From the NCBI RefSeq assembly GCF_006483455.1, contig NZ_PPPU01000016.1, forward strand, positions 1 through 64,000: DNA of 64,000 nt, given 5' to 3'. The position numbers were made by a program, and so were the translations under genes. Below, in pieces: positions 1 to 12,024 of this stretch. A model generated the notes under the pieces. It did no database searches. It was not told the origin of the DNA and saw only the letters and a program-made list of their open reading frames with translations. The first letter of the stretch is position 1; every line of letters begins with the position of its first letter. The stretch is from Methylomonas koyamae. GTDB lineage: Bacteria > Pseudomonadota > Gammaproteobacteria > Methylococcales > Methylomonadaceae.

Positions 1-101
1 TTTTTTGGGGCCGGCTCTGCCCGCCACCTATTTGGCAGGGCAATTTGTACAGCACCAGCGTGTTAAATTACTATGTGGGAATACAACCGACGAGGAAAAT
101 C

Positions 102-485
102 ATGACCAGAACCGAAGCCATTCTGAACAAGGGCCAACCGCTTTTCGAGGACAATTCCTACACCCTGTTATGGACCAAATTTTTGGGCCTGAGCCTGTTA
201 GCGTTCACCTCTTACTACGTTTACGACAAACAGAAGAAGCTGCTGATCAAACTCAACGGCCGGGAGAAAACCTATCTAATGGGGGTGTCTTATTACTTGA
301 CCAACCAGCACGGACTCAGCCCGAGAGCCGTAATCGAAAATACCAGCCTGTTCAAAGATATCTGCCGCGCGATTGCCGACCGCAAAGGCGGATTTTATCA
401 AAACTTGTTTTCCGAAAAATCTAAAGACCAAGCCAAGAACTACGCCGCGCAAACCTATCGGAAACACAAGAACGGTAAAGACTAG
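102..485 (+). CDS. Small conserved-type membrane-anchored protein of unknown function
   Basis: 127 residues if translation starts at the ATG at 102. That start is preceded by a GAGGAAA ribosome site at 92-98; an upstream in-frame ATG at 45 has no such site, so I chose 102. Residues about 18-38 form one hydrophobic segment (LLWTKFLGLSLLAFTSYYVY), followed by a basic, polar C-terminal half rich in Lys and Tyr. This suggests a single-pass inner membrane protein with a cytoplasmic or periplasmic tail. I do not recognise the family. It is convergent with trmL, with about 95 bases between them. It is probably a real gene, given its good ribosome site and an ordinary amino-acid mix. Confidence 0.6.
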   Translation: MTRTEAILNKGQPLFEDNSYTLLWTKFLGLSLLAFTSYYVYDKQKKLLIKLNGREKTYLMGVSYYLTNQHGLSPRAVIENTSLFKDICRAIADRKGGFYQNLFSEKSKDQAKNYAAQTYRKHKNGKD

Positions 486-579
486 GATTTGGTACCGGTT
501 AGAATCCCGGCTTATACGCTCGCCCACCTCAGTCTCAACTCGCCGAACTAAAATCAGGAAAAGGACCGACGACCGGCAG

Positions 580-1062
580 TTAAGGCAAGCGCGGTTTGAT
601 CACCGCGTCCGGGAAGCCCAACTGCTTCATCGCTTCATAAAGTACAATTGCGACAGTATTGGAGAGATTCAGACTACGGCTTTCCTGACGCATCGGCAGA
701 TACAATTGGTACTGGGCCGGATGTTCGGCGAGGAACGACATCGGTAAACCGCGAGTCTCCGGGCCGAACAACAGCGCGTCACCCGATTGAAAACGGACTT
801 CGCTGTAAACTTCCGAACCCTTGGTGGTCAACGCGAACAACCGTTTGGGCCTGATTTTTTCGACGTAATCCGCCAACGAAGCATATTGGCGAATACTCAC
901 CCATTCGTGGTAATCCAGCCCGGCTCGCCGCAGCCGTTTGTCGTCCAGATCGAAGCCCAACGGCTGAATCAAATGCAGATGTGCGCCCGTATTGGCACAA
1001 AGCCGGATAATATTGCCGGTATTGGCCGGGATCTCCGGCTCGAACAGAACGATATCCAGCAT
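580..1062 (-). CDS. trmL: tRNA (cytidine/uridine-34-2'-O)-methyltransferase TrmL
   Basis: 160 residues, the usual TrmL length. SPOUT-class methyltransferase that 2'-O-methylates the wobble base of tRNA-Leu in the cytoplasm, using S-adenosylmethionine. The three SPOUT motifs are visible: the N-terminal [20 protein letters not shown], the central [10 protein letters not shown] that forms part of the trefoil knot, and the C-terminal [20 protein letters not shown]. It begins 8 bases after the glgP stop on the same strand, so it is probably co-transcribed with glgP. No functional link between the two is evident. Confidence 0.95.
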   Translation of the reverse strand: MLDIVLFEPEIPANTGNIIRLCANTGAHLHLIQPLGFDLDDKRLRRAGLDYHEWVSIRQYASLADYVEKIRPKRLFALTTKGSEVYSEVRFQSGDALLFGPETRGLPMSFLAEHPAQYQLYLPMRQESRSLNLSNTVAIVLYEAMKQLGFPDAVIKPRLP

Positions 1063-1070
1063 CGCTGCCT

Positions 1071-3572
1071 TTAATTGTCGACCTTAACCGGTTCCAGTTT
1101 CCAGATATCGCGGTTGTATTCGCTGATAGTACGGTCCGTGGAAAACTTGCCGCTGGCAGCGGTGTTGATAATACTCATTTTGGTCCAGCGTTCTTGATCG
1201 CGGTAGGCCAATTCCACCCGGCGTTGAGCATCAATGTAGCTGCGAAAATCGGCAATCGTCATCCACGGGTCGTGCGGGCTTTTGATCGAACCGATGATAT
1301 CGTCGAAAATGCCCGGCTCGAATTGATTGAAATGGCCGCACTCAAGCAGGCGCATGACTCCTTGCAGATCGGTATCCTGATTAATATAGGGCTGCGGATC
1401 GTAATGCGGACGCAAGGCCTCCACTTCAGCTTCGGTCAAGCCGAACAGGAAAAAATTCTCAGCACCGACTTCCTCGCGAATTTCAATGTTGGCACCATCC
1501 AACGTACCGATAGTCAAGGCGCCGTTCATCATGAACTTCATGTTCCCAGTACCGGACGCTTCTTTACCCGCCGTCGAAATTTGCTCGGACAGGTCGGCGC
1601 CGGGGCAGATTTTTTCCATGGCCGATACGCAGTAATTCGGCATGAACACCAGTTTCAGTTTATCGCCGACGTCAGGATCGTCGTTGATCACATTCGCCAC
1701 GTTGTTGATCAACTTGATGATTTTTTTGGCCATCACGTAGCCGGGCGCGGCTTTGCCGCCGATCAGCACACAACGGTCGACCCAGTTGGCCGTATCGCCG
1801 CGCTTGATCCGGTCGTAGAGATGGATCACGTGCAATACATTCAGAATCTGGCGTTTGTACTCGTGAACGCGTTTGACTTGCACGTCGAACAAAGCATCGA
1901 CATTGATTTCGATATCGTGCTCTTCTTTCTTGTAATCGACCAGTCGTTGCTTACTGGCACGATTGAGCTCGTACCACTTCTTGCGGAACGCGGCATCCTC
2001 AGCATAAGGCCTGAGTTTGGCAAGTTGCGACAAATCGGTGACCCAGGCGTCTCCAATCGTCTCGGTAATCAATTGCGCCAATTCAGGGTTGCAGCCTGCC
2101 AGCCAACGCCGCGGCGTTACGCCGTTGGTTTTGTTATTGAATTTTTGCGGCCACAATTCGTAAAAGTCTTTGAACAGGCCGTCCTTCAGCAACTTGGAAT
2201 GCAGTTCGGCGACGCCATTGACCGAAAAACTGCCGACAATGGCCAAAAACGCCATGCGCACTTGTTTTTGATGACCTTCCTCAATGATCGACATCCGGGC
2301 CATCCGGGCGCCATCCCCAGGCCAACGCGCCGAGACCTCGGACATGAAATGAGCATTGATATCAAAAATAATCTCCATCAAGCGCGGCAACAGGGTTTGC
2401 ATTAAGCGCACCGACCATTTTTCCAGCGCTTCGGGCAACAAGGTATGGTTGGTATATGCCATCGTACTGCGGGTGATACCCCAGGCCTCCTTCCAGGACA
2501 AGCCGTGAATATCCATCAAAAGACGCATTAATTCGGCGACAGCGATGCTGGGATGGGTGTCATTCAGCTGAAAACAGTTTTTCTCGGCAAATTTAGCGAA
2601 ATTATTGCCGTGACGGCCGACCCAGTTGGCAATCACGTCCTGCAAACTGGCAGACGCCAGTAGATACTGCTGTTGCAGGCGCAGAGCCTTGCCGTTTTCG
2701 TTGGCATCGTTCGGATACAACACCATCGTGATGTTTTCGGCCGTATTTTTTTCGGCCACCGCCTCAGCATAGTCGCCGGCATTGAATTCCTGCAGATTGA
2801 ACTCTTCGGTCGCAATCGCTTTCCACAGCCGCAGAGTGTTTACCGTGCCGTTTTTATAACCCGGCACCGGCGTGTCGTATGGCATAGCCAACACATCGTG
2901 AGTATCGATCCAACTGGTACGCTTGTTGCCTTTTTCGTCGATATGGCTTTGGGTCCGGCCGCCGAATTTGATCCGATGCATGTATTCCGGGCGCTCGATT
3001 TCCCAAACGTTGCCCATTCGCAGCCAGTGGTCCGGGCGCTCGATCTGCTCGCCGTTGACGATTTGCTGAGAAAACATGCCGTATTCGTAACGCAAACCGT
3101 AGCCGGTGACCGGCAATTGCAAGGTGGCACAGCTATCGATAAAACAAGCCGCCAACCGCCCCAGGCCGCCGTTACCCAATCCGGCATCGGGCTCGCTTTC
3201 CACTAATTCTTCCGCTTCTAAGCCCAAATCGTACAAGGCTTGCGTGACGACATCGTCTACGCCTAAATTCAACATCGCGTTACTCAACGAACGGCCGATC
3301 AGGAATTCCATCGACAGATAGAACGCTTTTTTACAATCGGAATCGCGATAAACGTTGTACGTTTTCTTCCAGCGCTCAACCAAGCGGTCACTGATGGCTA
3401 GAGACAGCGCTTCATAGGCGTAGTGGGGCGAACGGCAATTTTCGTCGCGGCCGAGGCGGTGGCTGTAGTAGTGTTTGAAATCGGCAATGAAATGCTTTTT
3501 TTCCATGCCGAGTTTCGGCAATTTGGTGATATCGGCGGCGGGACTGCTTTTATGAAAAACTCTATGCGGCAT
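1071..3572 (-). CDS. glgP: Glycogen/starch/alpha-glucan phosphorylase
   Basis: 833 residues, full length for the GT35 family. It releases glucose-1-phosphate from storage alpha-glucans in the cytosol with pyridoxal phosphate. Visible family hallmarks are the N-terminal [17 protein letters not shown] block, the [15 protein letters not shown] glycine-rich stretch, the NDTHP and VHEYKRQ motifs, and the C-terminal [20 protein letters not shown] segment that carries the PLP-binding lysine. The start used is MPHRVF; a second Met (MEKKHF, about residue 23) is an alternative. It sits upstream of trmL and about 130 bases downstream of secA on the same strand. Confidence 0.97.
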   Translation of the reverse strand: MPHRVFHKSSPAADITKLPKLGMEKKHFIADFKHYYSHRLGRDENCRSPHYAYEALSLAISDRLVERWKKTYNVYRDSDCKKAFYLSMEFLIGRSLSNAMLNLGVDDVVTQALYDLGLEAEELVESEPDAGLGNGGLGRLAACFIDSCATLQLPVTGYGLRYEYGMFSQQIVNGEQIERPDHWLRMGNVWEIERPEYMHRIKFGGRTQSHIDEKGNKRTSWIDTHDVLAMPYDTPVPGYKNGTVNTLRLWKAIATEEFNLQEFNAGDYAEAVAEKNTAENITMVLYPNDANENGKALRLQQQYLLASASLQDVIANWVGRHGNNFAKFAEKNCFQLNDTHPSIAVAELMRLLMDIHGLSWKEAWGITRSTMAYTNHTLLPEALEKWSVRLMQTLLPRLMEIIFDINAHFMSEVSARWPGDGARMARMSIIEEGHQKQVRMAFLAIVGSFSVNGVAELHSKLLKDGLFKDFYELWPQKFNNKTNGVTPRRWLAGCNPELAQLITETIGDAWVTDLSQLAKLRPYAEDAAFRKKWYELNRASKQRLVDYKKEEHDIEINVDALFDVQVKRVHEYKRQILNVLHVIHLYDRIKRGDTANWVDRCVLIGGKAAPGYVMAKKIIKLINNVANVINDDPDVGDKLKLVFMPNYCVSAMEKICPGADLSEQISTAGKEASGTGNMKFMMNGALTIGTLDGANIEIREEVGAENFFLFGLTEAEVEALRPHYDPQPYINQDTDLQGVMRLLECGHFNQFEPGIFDDIIGSIKSPHDPWMTIADFRSYIDAQRRVELAYRDQERWTKMSIINTAASGKFSTDRTISEYNRDIWKLEPVKVDN

Positions 3573-3665
3573 AGTGATTACCTCAGGAACTAGTGGACTA
3601 TTAAGCCTCGAGCCGCGATTGCGGGCGGCGAGCCGAGCTCTAAACTCCGAGCACCGAGTCGGTGC

Positions 3666-3689
3666 GGTGCCGCGCTTGCAAGCGGCACC
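3666..3689 (-). terminator. Hairpin downstream of secA
   Basis: A perfect 8-bp inverted repeat (GGTGCCGC ... GCGGCACC) with the loop GCTTGCAA lies 10 bases past the secA stop codon, in a GC-rich 127-base gap before glgP. It has no clear run of T, so it is either a weak intrinsic terminator or an mRNA-stabilising stem. Confidence 0.35.
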
Positions 3690-3699
3690 GCAATCCCGA

Positions 3700-6450
<2,751 letters not shown>

Positions 6451-6800
6451 GATACTTCCAGTGTGAGAGTGAACCAAAGTTTGCGATTATAAACGTTATG
6501 AGGCGGCAATGACCAGAAAACAAGCCTAACGCACTGGGCCGGCCGACGGCTTACATAGCGAACGAGGCCGGTTTAGCCCGGTTGTGCGCGCAGGTCGAAA
6601 TCGTTGGCAAACTCTAATCCCCGCCGCGTTTTATACCAGCACCGCCCGCGCCGGTATCCGCAGGCAATTCGGCGCCGCCAAGCTCGGGTTTTAGCATGGA
6701 CATGCCGGGCGATAGGCGTATAATCCGCGGCCTTTAACCCAGCTGGCTTAGCATCTAGCGGAATCTGTCCGCCAAGCCCTTATCCCCGGCGTTACGTGTC
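6451..6800. other. Intergenic region between divergent secA and trkA
   Basis: 350 bases with no convincing coding potential. The secA ribosome site lies at the left edge, and a sigma70-type promoter for trkA is listed separately. I see no structured RNA motif or secM-like upstream gene. Confidence 0.5.
6697..6724 (+). promoter_or_regulatory. Sigma70-like promoter for trkA
   Basis: TGGACA (6697-6702), a 16-base spacer, then a perfect TATAAT (6719-6724), 77 bases before the trkA ATG. It matches the consensus well and is the only such pair in the gap. Confidence 0.55.
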
Positions 6801-8156
6801 ATGAAAATAGTTATATTAGGTGCCGGCGTGACCGGCTCATCGGTTGCCGGCGCCCTGGCCAGCGAAGAAAACGATATCGTGGTTATCGACAAAAACCCCA
6901 GCCTGCTAACCGAACTGAAGGGGCGCCTGGATATCGCCACCATCGAAGGCAACGCTGCCCATCCGAGTATTTTGGAACAAGCCGGCATCCGCGACGCCGA
7001 CATGGTGATCGCCGTCACCGACCGCGACGAAACCAATATGCTGGCCTGCCAGGTGATCAACACGCTGTACAGCAAACCCAAAACCATCGCCAGGGTGCGA
7101 GCGATCGACTTCCTGAACCATCCGCAATTATTCCAACCCGGCGGCATCGATATTGTCATCAGCCCGGAACAGGTCGTCACCGAATCCATCCACAATCTGA
7201 TCAAATACCCCGGCGCACTGCACGTTTCCGAATTCGCCGACGGTTTAGTCCGTTTGTTTTCGATCCGGGTAGTGCCGACCGGCTTCCTGACCGGCAAACG
7301 CATCCACGCCGTCAAAGAAAAACTGGCCGACAGCATGATCCGGGTTGCGGCGATCTTCCGCGACGGCAAGGCAATCGCGGTTAACGGCGAAGCGGTCATC
7401 GCCAGCGGCGACGAAGTGTTTTTCGTCTGCCCGCGCGAAAAAGTCCTGAAGACCCTGATCGACCTGCACAAGCTGGAATCGCCAATCAAAACGATCATGC
7501 TGGCTGGCGGCGGCCATGTCGGAAAGCGTCTGGGCATCGCCTTGCAGCACAATTACCAGGTCAAAATCATCGAGAAGGATATCAACCGCGCCCGGGAAAT
7601 CGCCAACGACCTGCGCCGCACCCTGATTTTGCACGGCGATTGCACCGACGAATCCCTGCTGCAGGAAGAAATGATCGAGAACATCGACCTGTTCTGCGCG
7701 ATTACCAATAACGACGGCATCAACCTGATCGCCGCCGGCCTGGCCAAGAAACTGGGCGCGAAAAAATCGATCTGCCTGGTCAACAATAACTCTTATTTGA
7801 AACTGCTGGACGGCAGCGATATCGATTTGGCGATTCAACCCAAACTAGAGACGCTGGGCGGGATTTTAAAGCACGTCCGCAAAGGTGACGTGGTCGGCGT
7901 CAGCTCGGTATGCGGTGGCAGCGCCGAAGCCATCGAGGCCATAGCCCACCGCAGCAAGAACTCTTCATCGGTAGTCGGCTTGCGCGTCGACCAGGTCAAC
8001 TTACCCGACGGTGTGATTCTGGGCGCTTTGATTCGGGAGAAGGAAGTGATTCCGGTCCATCACGATACCGTGTTCGCCGAAGGCGACCACGTAGTGATGT
8101 TCGCGCTGAATAAAAAGCTGATTAAAGATATCGAAGAATATTTTCAGCCGATCTGA
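6801..8156 (+). CDS. trkA: Trk potassium uptake NAD-binding regulatory subunit TrkA
   Basis: 451 residues, the standard length for the two-lobed proteobacterial TrkA. It is a peripheral cytoplasmic-side subunit that binds NAD(H)/ATP and gates the TrkH/TrkG potassium channel. There are two Rossmann RCK-N folds: ILGAGVTGSSVAGAL at the start and MLAGGGHVGKRLGIAL at about residue 234. Each is followed by an RCK-C domain; the second ends EGDHVVMFALNKK. No trkH/trkG gene is adjacent. The last 13 bases overlap the convergent gene at 8144-8695. Confidence 0.95.
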   Translation: MKIVILGAGVTGSSVAGALASEENDIVVIDKNPSLLTELKGRLDIATIEGNAAHPSILEQAGIRDADMVIAVTDRDETNMLACQVINTLYSKPKTIARVRAIDFLNHPQLFQPGGIDIVISPEQVVTESIHNLIKYPGALHVSEFADGLVRLFSIRVVPTGFLTGKRIHAVKEKLADSMIRVAAIFRDGKAIAVNGEAVIASGDEVFFVCPREKVLKTLIDLHKLESPIKTIMLAGGGHVGKRLGIALQHNYQVKIIEKDINRAREIANDLRRTLILHGDCTDESLLQEEMIENIDLFCAITNNDGINLIAAGLAKKLGAKKSICLVNNNSYLKLLDGSDIDLAIQPKLETLGGILKHVRKGDVVGVSSVCGGSAEAIEAIAHRSKNSSSVVGLRVDQVNLPDGVILGALIREKEVIPVHHDTVFAEGDHVVMFALNKKLIKDIEEYFQPI

Positions 8157-8695
8157 TTTTCGAAATCGGCATCGATACAAGCCAACGCCCGCTGCGGCAG
8201 GCCTTCGGCGGTATCCGACTGTAACGACGCCCGACTGTCTTCGTGAACAGCCGTCATGAACTGCAACAGTTGCATTTCAATCTGCAATTTCTGCTGCGGT
8301 TCGTCAGTCTCCCACATCCGGTTCAGCAACTGTTTGGCGTGGTGATGGATCGTGAATGCGACCGCTTCCGGCAAGTGGCCGTAACTACGGCATAGCGAGT
8401 CTTTCAATTTATCCAGCGACTGCAAATATTGCTGGTAATCCTGCAAGTCTTGCCGACAACGGGTTTTCAGCATCGCCAGTTCATTCTGGTTGCGTGCCTT
8501 GTTCAAAGCCAATTCGTGCGCGAGTTGCTGGCTGCGTTTTTTTAATTCCGCCACCAGTTCCTGCTCAGCCAAAGCTTGTGCGCGGCGCAGTTGCACCAGG
8601 TCGTCCTGCCGGGACAAGCGCCAATGCAGATTGTCATCGCTACTACGCCGCCAAAACGTCAAGGCTTCCGCCAACCAGCGCCGCATCACGGACAT
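8144..8695 (-). CDS. Unknown cytoplasmic helical protein
   Basis: 183 residues, almost entirely charged and helical: long runs of Gln, Glu, Leu, Arg and Lys such as LAEQELVAELKKRSQQLAHELALNK suggest a coiled coil over about residues 30-110. No signal peptide or membrane segment. It overlaps by 10 bases the downstream end of the gene at 8686-9219 and is surely co-transcribed with it. That gene also has a basic helical tail, so the two products may interact. I do not recognise the family. Confidence 0.6.
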   Translation of the reverse strand: MSVMRRWLAEALTFWRRSSDDNLHWRLSRQDDLVQLRRAQALAEQELVAELKKRSQQLAHELALNKARNQNELAMLKTRCRQDLQDYQQYLQSLDKLKDSLCRSYGHLPEAVAFTIHHHAKQLLNRMWETDEPQQKLQIEMQLLQFMTAVHEDSRASLQSDTAEGLPQRALACIDADFENQIG

Positions 8696-9219
8696 GGCAA
8701 TTGTTTGCGCAATGCCAGCATCGCGGCCGCATCCGCCTGCTTGTAATGTTGCCTTAGCGATTTGCGCAGTGCCTTATAAGTCGCAGCGGGCACCCGCTTG
8801 CGGACCGCCGCCAGCTCAGCTGCGATAGCTTGCCGTAATTGCCGCAAATGTTTACGGTTGTTTGCGGCAGAGATACGCCCGCGCTCAAGTTGCATCCGAT
8901 AACGCAGTTGCCGCGCCTCCGCAGCGGCGCGCAAGCCGGCGTCACGGAGTTGGTTGCGCAACGCCCACCAACAGCGAATTTCCGCGGCATCGCGCCGAAA
9001 ATAGCTACGCAACTCCTGATACAGCGCTTTTGCCAAAGCAATCAGACCAAGCACTCCCAACCCAACCAGCGCAAGTAATAGAAACTTACTCGCTACAGCG
9101 TAAAAAAAACCGGCCAGTAAAGCCAAACCAAGCCGAAAACAGAAAAAACCGGTTACAAACAACAACATTGCCAGACTGCCAACCGTCAATCCCAGGTACA
9201 TGATGCGCCCTAATCGCAT
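8686..9219 (-). CDS. Unknown membrane protein with basic helical C-terminus
   Basis: About 177 residues if started at the ATG at 9219; starts at 9252 (overlapping the VOC gene) or 9201 (with AGGGCG upstream) are equally possible. Two hydrophobic helices lie near the N-terminus (LTVGSLAMLLFVTGFFCFRL and KFLLLALVGLGVLGLIALA). They are followed by a roughly 110-residue, very Arg/Ala/Leu-rich helical region predicted to lie in the cytoplasm. It overlaps the next gene (8144-8695), implying translational coupling. Family not recognised. Confidence 0.55.
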   Translation of the reverse strand: MRLGRIMYLGLTVGSLAMLLFVTGFFCFRLGLALLAGFFYAVASKFLLLALVGLGVLGLIALAKALYQELRSYFRRDAAEIRCWWALRNQLRDAGLRAAAEARQLRYRMQLERGRISAANNRKHLRQLRQAIAAELAAVRKRVPAATYKALRKSLRQHYKQADAAAMLALRKQLPCP

Positions 9220-9223
9220 ACAC

Positions 9224-9598
9224 TCAAGCCCGCTCGATGAACTCCAGCGCATTACCGTCGCGATCCCGGCAAAACAAGGCCCGACGTCCGGAAATACTTA
9301 GCGTATAAGCAACACCGGACGCCTCCAAATCGCTCCGCAACGCGTCCACCGAATCGATATGCATCGCCACGTGGCGGTCGCGACCACCGTGGGCCGGCCG
9401 ACCGGTAGTCGGATCCGGGTTTTCCAGCTCCAACAAATGGATCTGCTGGTCGCCGATTGCCAGCCAAGCGCCTGGAAACGGCAACGGCGGACGTTCGATA
9501 AGCTGCATGCCGAGTACATCCCGATAAAAACGCAGCGACTGCTCGGTATCGGAAACAATCAGACTGGCATGGTGAATCGTGAAGTTATGCTTGGACAT
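9224..9598 (-). CDS. VOC (glyoxalase/dioxygenase fold) family protein
   Basis: 124 residues, one vicinal-oxygen-chelate module. The N-terminal FTIHHASLIVSDTEQSLRFYRDVLGMQL holds the first metal-ligand His, and HVAMHIDSVD and GNALEFIERA complete the paired beta-alpha-beta units. Such proteins include glyoxalase I and extradiol dioxygenases, but the substrate cannot be told from sequence. It ends within a few bases of the next gene's start and lies 33 bases after hyi on the same strand, so it may share its transcript and could handle a small oxo-aldehyde. That role is inference. Confidence 0.85.
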   Translation of the reverse strand: MSKHNFTIHHASLIVSDTEQSLRFYRDVLGMQLIERPPLPFPGAWLAIGDQQIHLLELENPDPTTGRPAHGGRDRHVAMHIDSVDALRSDLEASGVAYTLSISGRRALFCRDRDGNALEFIERA

Positions 9599-9630
9599 AT
9601 TTCTGGTCTAACAATTGGACGTTATTTGGA

Positions 9631-10428
9631 TTATACCGCGCGAACATTGCCTGCCGAGCAGCTTTTCAGCCAAGTAAGGCTATCGGCGGTTACTGCGCTT
9701 GGCCGGTATTCGGCTCCGGTCCAGCCTGCGTAATCGGAATCGCGAATAATTTGGAACAAGGCTGAAAAATCCACTGCCCCGCTACCCGGTTCACCGCGTC
9801 CCGGACAGTCGGCAAACTGGATATGGCCGACTTGGCCAATGTGGCGGCGCAGAAAATCGGCGCAATCCTCGCCCATCCGGCTCATGTGGTAAATATCGTA
9901 TTGCAAGCGCAATTGCGGATGATTCAAGTCGTGCAGTATTTTCAGCATCTGCGCGCTGCTATCGACAATAAAACCCGGCATATCGAAACTGTTCACCGCT
10001 TCGAAAACGGTGATGATATCTCTCTCAGCAAACACCCGAACGGCGTAATCCAGATTTTCCAGAAAGGTTGCCCGGTATTCAGCGAAACGTTCCGAGTTCA
10101 GGCAGCGGCCGGGCAACACGTTTATCGCTCCGGGCCGCAACACTTCGGCATAGCCTAGCGCCTGTTCCACTGCCCGTTGAAAATCCTGCCGCTTTTCCGG
10201 CACCGCGGCGAGACCTTCGCTGCCTTGCAACAAGGTATCGGCATCGACATTGAACAACACCAGCCGCAAGCCGTTGTCATCCAACAGCTGCCGCAATTCC
10301 GCGGCCGGAACGCTGTAGGGGAACTGAATTTCTACCGCATCGAATCCGCTGGCCTTGGCGGCCGCGAACCGTTGCGCCAGCGGATATTCGTTAAAAAGCA
10401 GGCTGAGATTGGCGGAAAACTGCAACAT
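9631..10428 (-). CDS. hyi: Hydroxypyruvate isomerase
   Basis: 265 residues, a TIM-barrel isomerase of the AP-endonuclease-2/xylose-isomerase-like superfamily. It interconverts hydroxypyruvate and tartronate semialdehyde. Recognised by the N-terminal MLQFSANLSLLFNEYPLAQRF, the central EAVNSFDMPGF with its metal-binding Glu, LQYDIYHMSRMGED, and the HIQFADCPGRGEPGSG loop. It lies two bases downstream of the reductase gene (10431-11309), which uses the same intermediate, so the two catalyse successive steps joining hydroxypyruvate or glyoxylate metabolism to glycerate. Confidence 0.9.
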   Translation of the reverse strand: MLQFSANLSLLFNEYPLAQRFAAAKASGFDAVEIQFPYSVPAAELRQLLDDNGLRLVLFNVDADTLLQGSEGLAAVPEKRQDFQRAVEQALGYAEVLRPGAINVLPGRCLNSERFAEYRATFLENLDYAVRVFAERDIITVFEAVNSFDMPGFIVDSSAQMLKILHDLNHPQLRLQYDIYHMSRMGEDCADFLRRHIGQVGHIQFADCPGRGEPGSGAVDFSALFQIIRDSDYAGWTGAEYRPSAVTADSLTWLKSCSAGNVRAV

Positions 10429-10430
10429 GG

Positions 10431-11309
10431 TTAAGATCGGAGATATTGCTTGACCAAGGTCGAAGGGTCCTGCTCCAGAAATCCGCGACTGCCGTGCAAT
10501 TGCATCAGTTGCGCCGCCAGCCCGGACATCGGCACCGCGCTGCCCTGCTTGGTAGCCAGTTCGACCGCCATGTTCAAATCCTTCAGCAAGGTTTTAACCC
10601 GCCACTTCACCGGTTCGAAACGCTCTGCCGCCATTTCCGGCCCTACGATTTGCAAGGGTTTGGAATCGGCGAAACCGCCGGCCAAAGCTTCCGGTATTTT
10701 GGCCGAGTCAACGCCGGCCGCTTTGGCCAGGGCCATCATTTCCGCAATCACCAGTACGTTGCAACTGACGATCATTTGATTGCAAATTTTGGTGGTCTGG
10801 CCGCTACCGACCGGCCCCATATGAGTCAGGCGGCTGTATAAAGGCCGCAGCACCTCGCGCGCAAGGGCAATATCGGCCGCATCCCCTCCCGCCATGATGG
10901 CCAAAGTTCCTTGCTCGGCGCCGGCGGTGCCGCCGGAAACGGGGGCGTCGACCCAAGCCATGCCGCACGCGGATTCCAATTCACGGGCCAGCCGCCGGGT
11001 GGCTTCCGGGTCGATACTGGACAAGTCGATCAGCAATTTACCGGGACCGCCGTTGTCCAATATTTGGCCTGCGACAACCTGTTCTACGGCGGCGGTATCC
11101 GACAAACATAAAATCGTCACATCGACTGCGCGCACCAGTTCGGCAACGGAACCGCAAACCACGGCACCGGCCTCGGCTACCGGCTTGGTTTTTTCCGGAT
11201 TTCGATTCCACACCCAAACCTGGTCACCAGCTTGCAGCAGGCGCAACACCAGCGGCCGGCCCATCAGGCCGATGCCAACGAAACCTAATTTGTAGGGTCG
11301 CCCAAGCAT
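10431..11309 (-). CDS. glxR: 2-hydroxy-3-oxopropionate (tartronate semialdehyde) reductase
   Basis: 292 residues, a beta-hydroxyacid dehydrogenase. It reduces tartronate semialdehyde to D-glycerate with NAD(P)H. The Rossmann motif GFVGIGLMGRPLVLRLL opens the protein, the substrate motif DAPVSGGTAGAEQGTLAIMAGG is at about residues 120-140, and the catalytic lysine region is GSGQTTKICNQMIV. Close paralogues (GarR, or 3-hydroxyisobutyrate dehydrogenase) cannot be excluded by eye, but the adjacent hyi favours this assignment. The initiating ATG follows the 11320 gene closely. Confidence 0.85.
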   Translation of the reverse strand: MLGRPYKLGFVGIGLMGRPLVLRLLQAGDQVWVWNRNPEKTKPVAEAGAVVCGSVAELVRAVDVTILCLSDTAAVEQVVAGQILDNGGPGKLLIDLSSIDPEATRRLARELESACGMAWVDAPVSGGTAGAEQGTLAIMAGGDAADIALAREVLRPLYSRLTHMGPVGSGQTTKICNQMIVSCNVLVIAEMMALAKAAGVDSAKIPEALAGGFADSKPLQIVGPEMAAERFEPVKWRVKTLLKDLNMAVELATKQGSAVPMSGLAAQLMQLHGSRGFLEQDPSTLVKQYLRS

Positions 11310-11319
11310 AGTAGCCCGC

Positions 11320-11814
11320 TTATTCGAACAAAGCCGGACTCAAGTCGATCCGTACCGAATCGCCCTGCCCACTCAATAGATGGCGCTGCAAAATTTGGAA
11401 GGCCTGGTCGAAATCGGCATTGACAAAACGCTGCGCCAGATGCACACAGATGGAATACAAACCCGAGTAATGCACGGTTTCGCCCGATGCGCATTGGTTG
11501 ACCTTATCGGATAAAACCCTGACCACCGACAAGACCGAACCGTCCTGGCGCCAGTTGGCCGCAACCGTCACCACATCGTCGCCACGGGTCGCAATGGCCG
11601 CCAATGCGTTGAACGCCAAGTCCACCAAACCTGCCAGTATTTTTTCCAGATCGCCGGCGGCGATCGCTTTAAAGGTGTCGCTGGCGCAATCCAGCAACAA
11701 AGCCTGGCGTAGGACAATATCCATATCCGAAAGACGGCCGGCATCGCCTTCTTCCGGTTGGACGATGCCGAAAGTGTCGTGAAAAGCCCTGACTTGTTGC
11801 AGATGTTTATTCAT
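11320..11814 (-). CDS. MazG/HisE-like all-alpha nucleotide pyrophosphohydrolase-type protein
   Basis: 164 residues from the ATG at 11814 (MNKHLQQVRAFHDTFG), which seems better than an upstream in-frame start. The N-terminal half resembles phosphoribosyl-ATP pyrophosphohydrolase-like proteins: VRAFHDTFG, then R-Q-A-L-L-L, then GDLEKILAGLVDLAFNALA. These helices normally carry the acidic residues that bind magnesium. The second half (NWRQDGSVLSVVRVL onward) is unlike that family. It may be co-transcribed with glxR-hyi (10 bases apart). The assignment is by pattern only, and substrate and activity are unknown. Confidence 0.5.
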   Translation of the reverse strand: MNKHLQQVRAFHDTFGIVQPEEGDAGRLSDMDIVLRQALLLDCASDTFKAIAAGDLEKILAGLVDLAFNALAAIATRGDDVVTVAANWRQDGSVLSVVRVLSDKVNQCASGETVHYSGLYSICVHLAQRFVNADFDQAFQILQRHLLSGQGDSVRIDLSPALFE

Positions 11815-11928
11815 CGTTTTCCCCAAACTTAACAAATGACCGGGCATGGTACAGGGCTAAAAATAAAACAGCAAAAAATCCAATCCAATGCGGCGCAAGA
11901 CACTCACGCCACCACTACCAAAGTGAAT

Positions 11929-11955
11929 GGTAAATAATATGCATTATCATTTACC
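11929..11955 (+). promoter_or_regulatory. Fur-box-like palindrome upstream of the TonB receptor
   Basis: Outer arms GGTAAAT and ATTTACC enclose an AT-rich core containing ATGCAT. Read on the minus strand, the 19-mer beginning GATAATGCAT matches the Fur consensus at about 13 of 19 positions. A third GGTAAAT copy at 11991-11997 and an ACCAAAGT/ACTTTGGT pair (11917-11924 and 11986-11993) surround it, 70-110 bases before the start codon. Confidence 0.5.
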
Positions 11956-12024
11956 TTTTGCATTAAGGAACGTATACTTCCGTTAACTTTGGTAAATACC
12001 CTACTTGTCTTATAGAAACTACCG

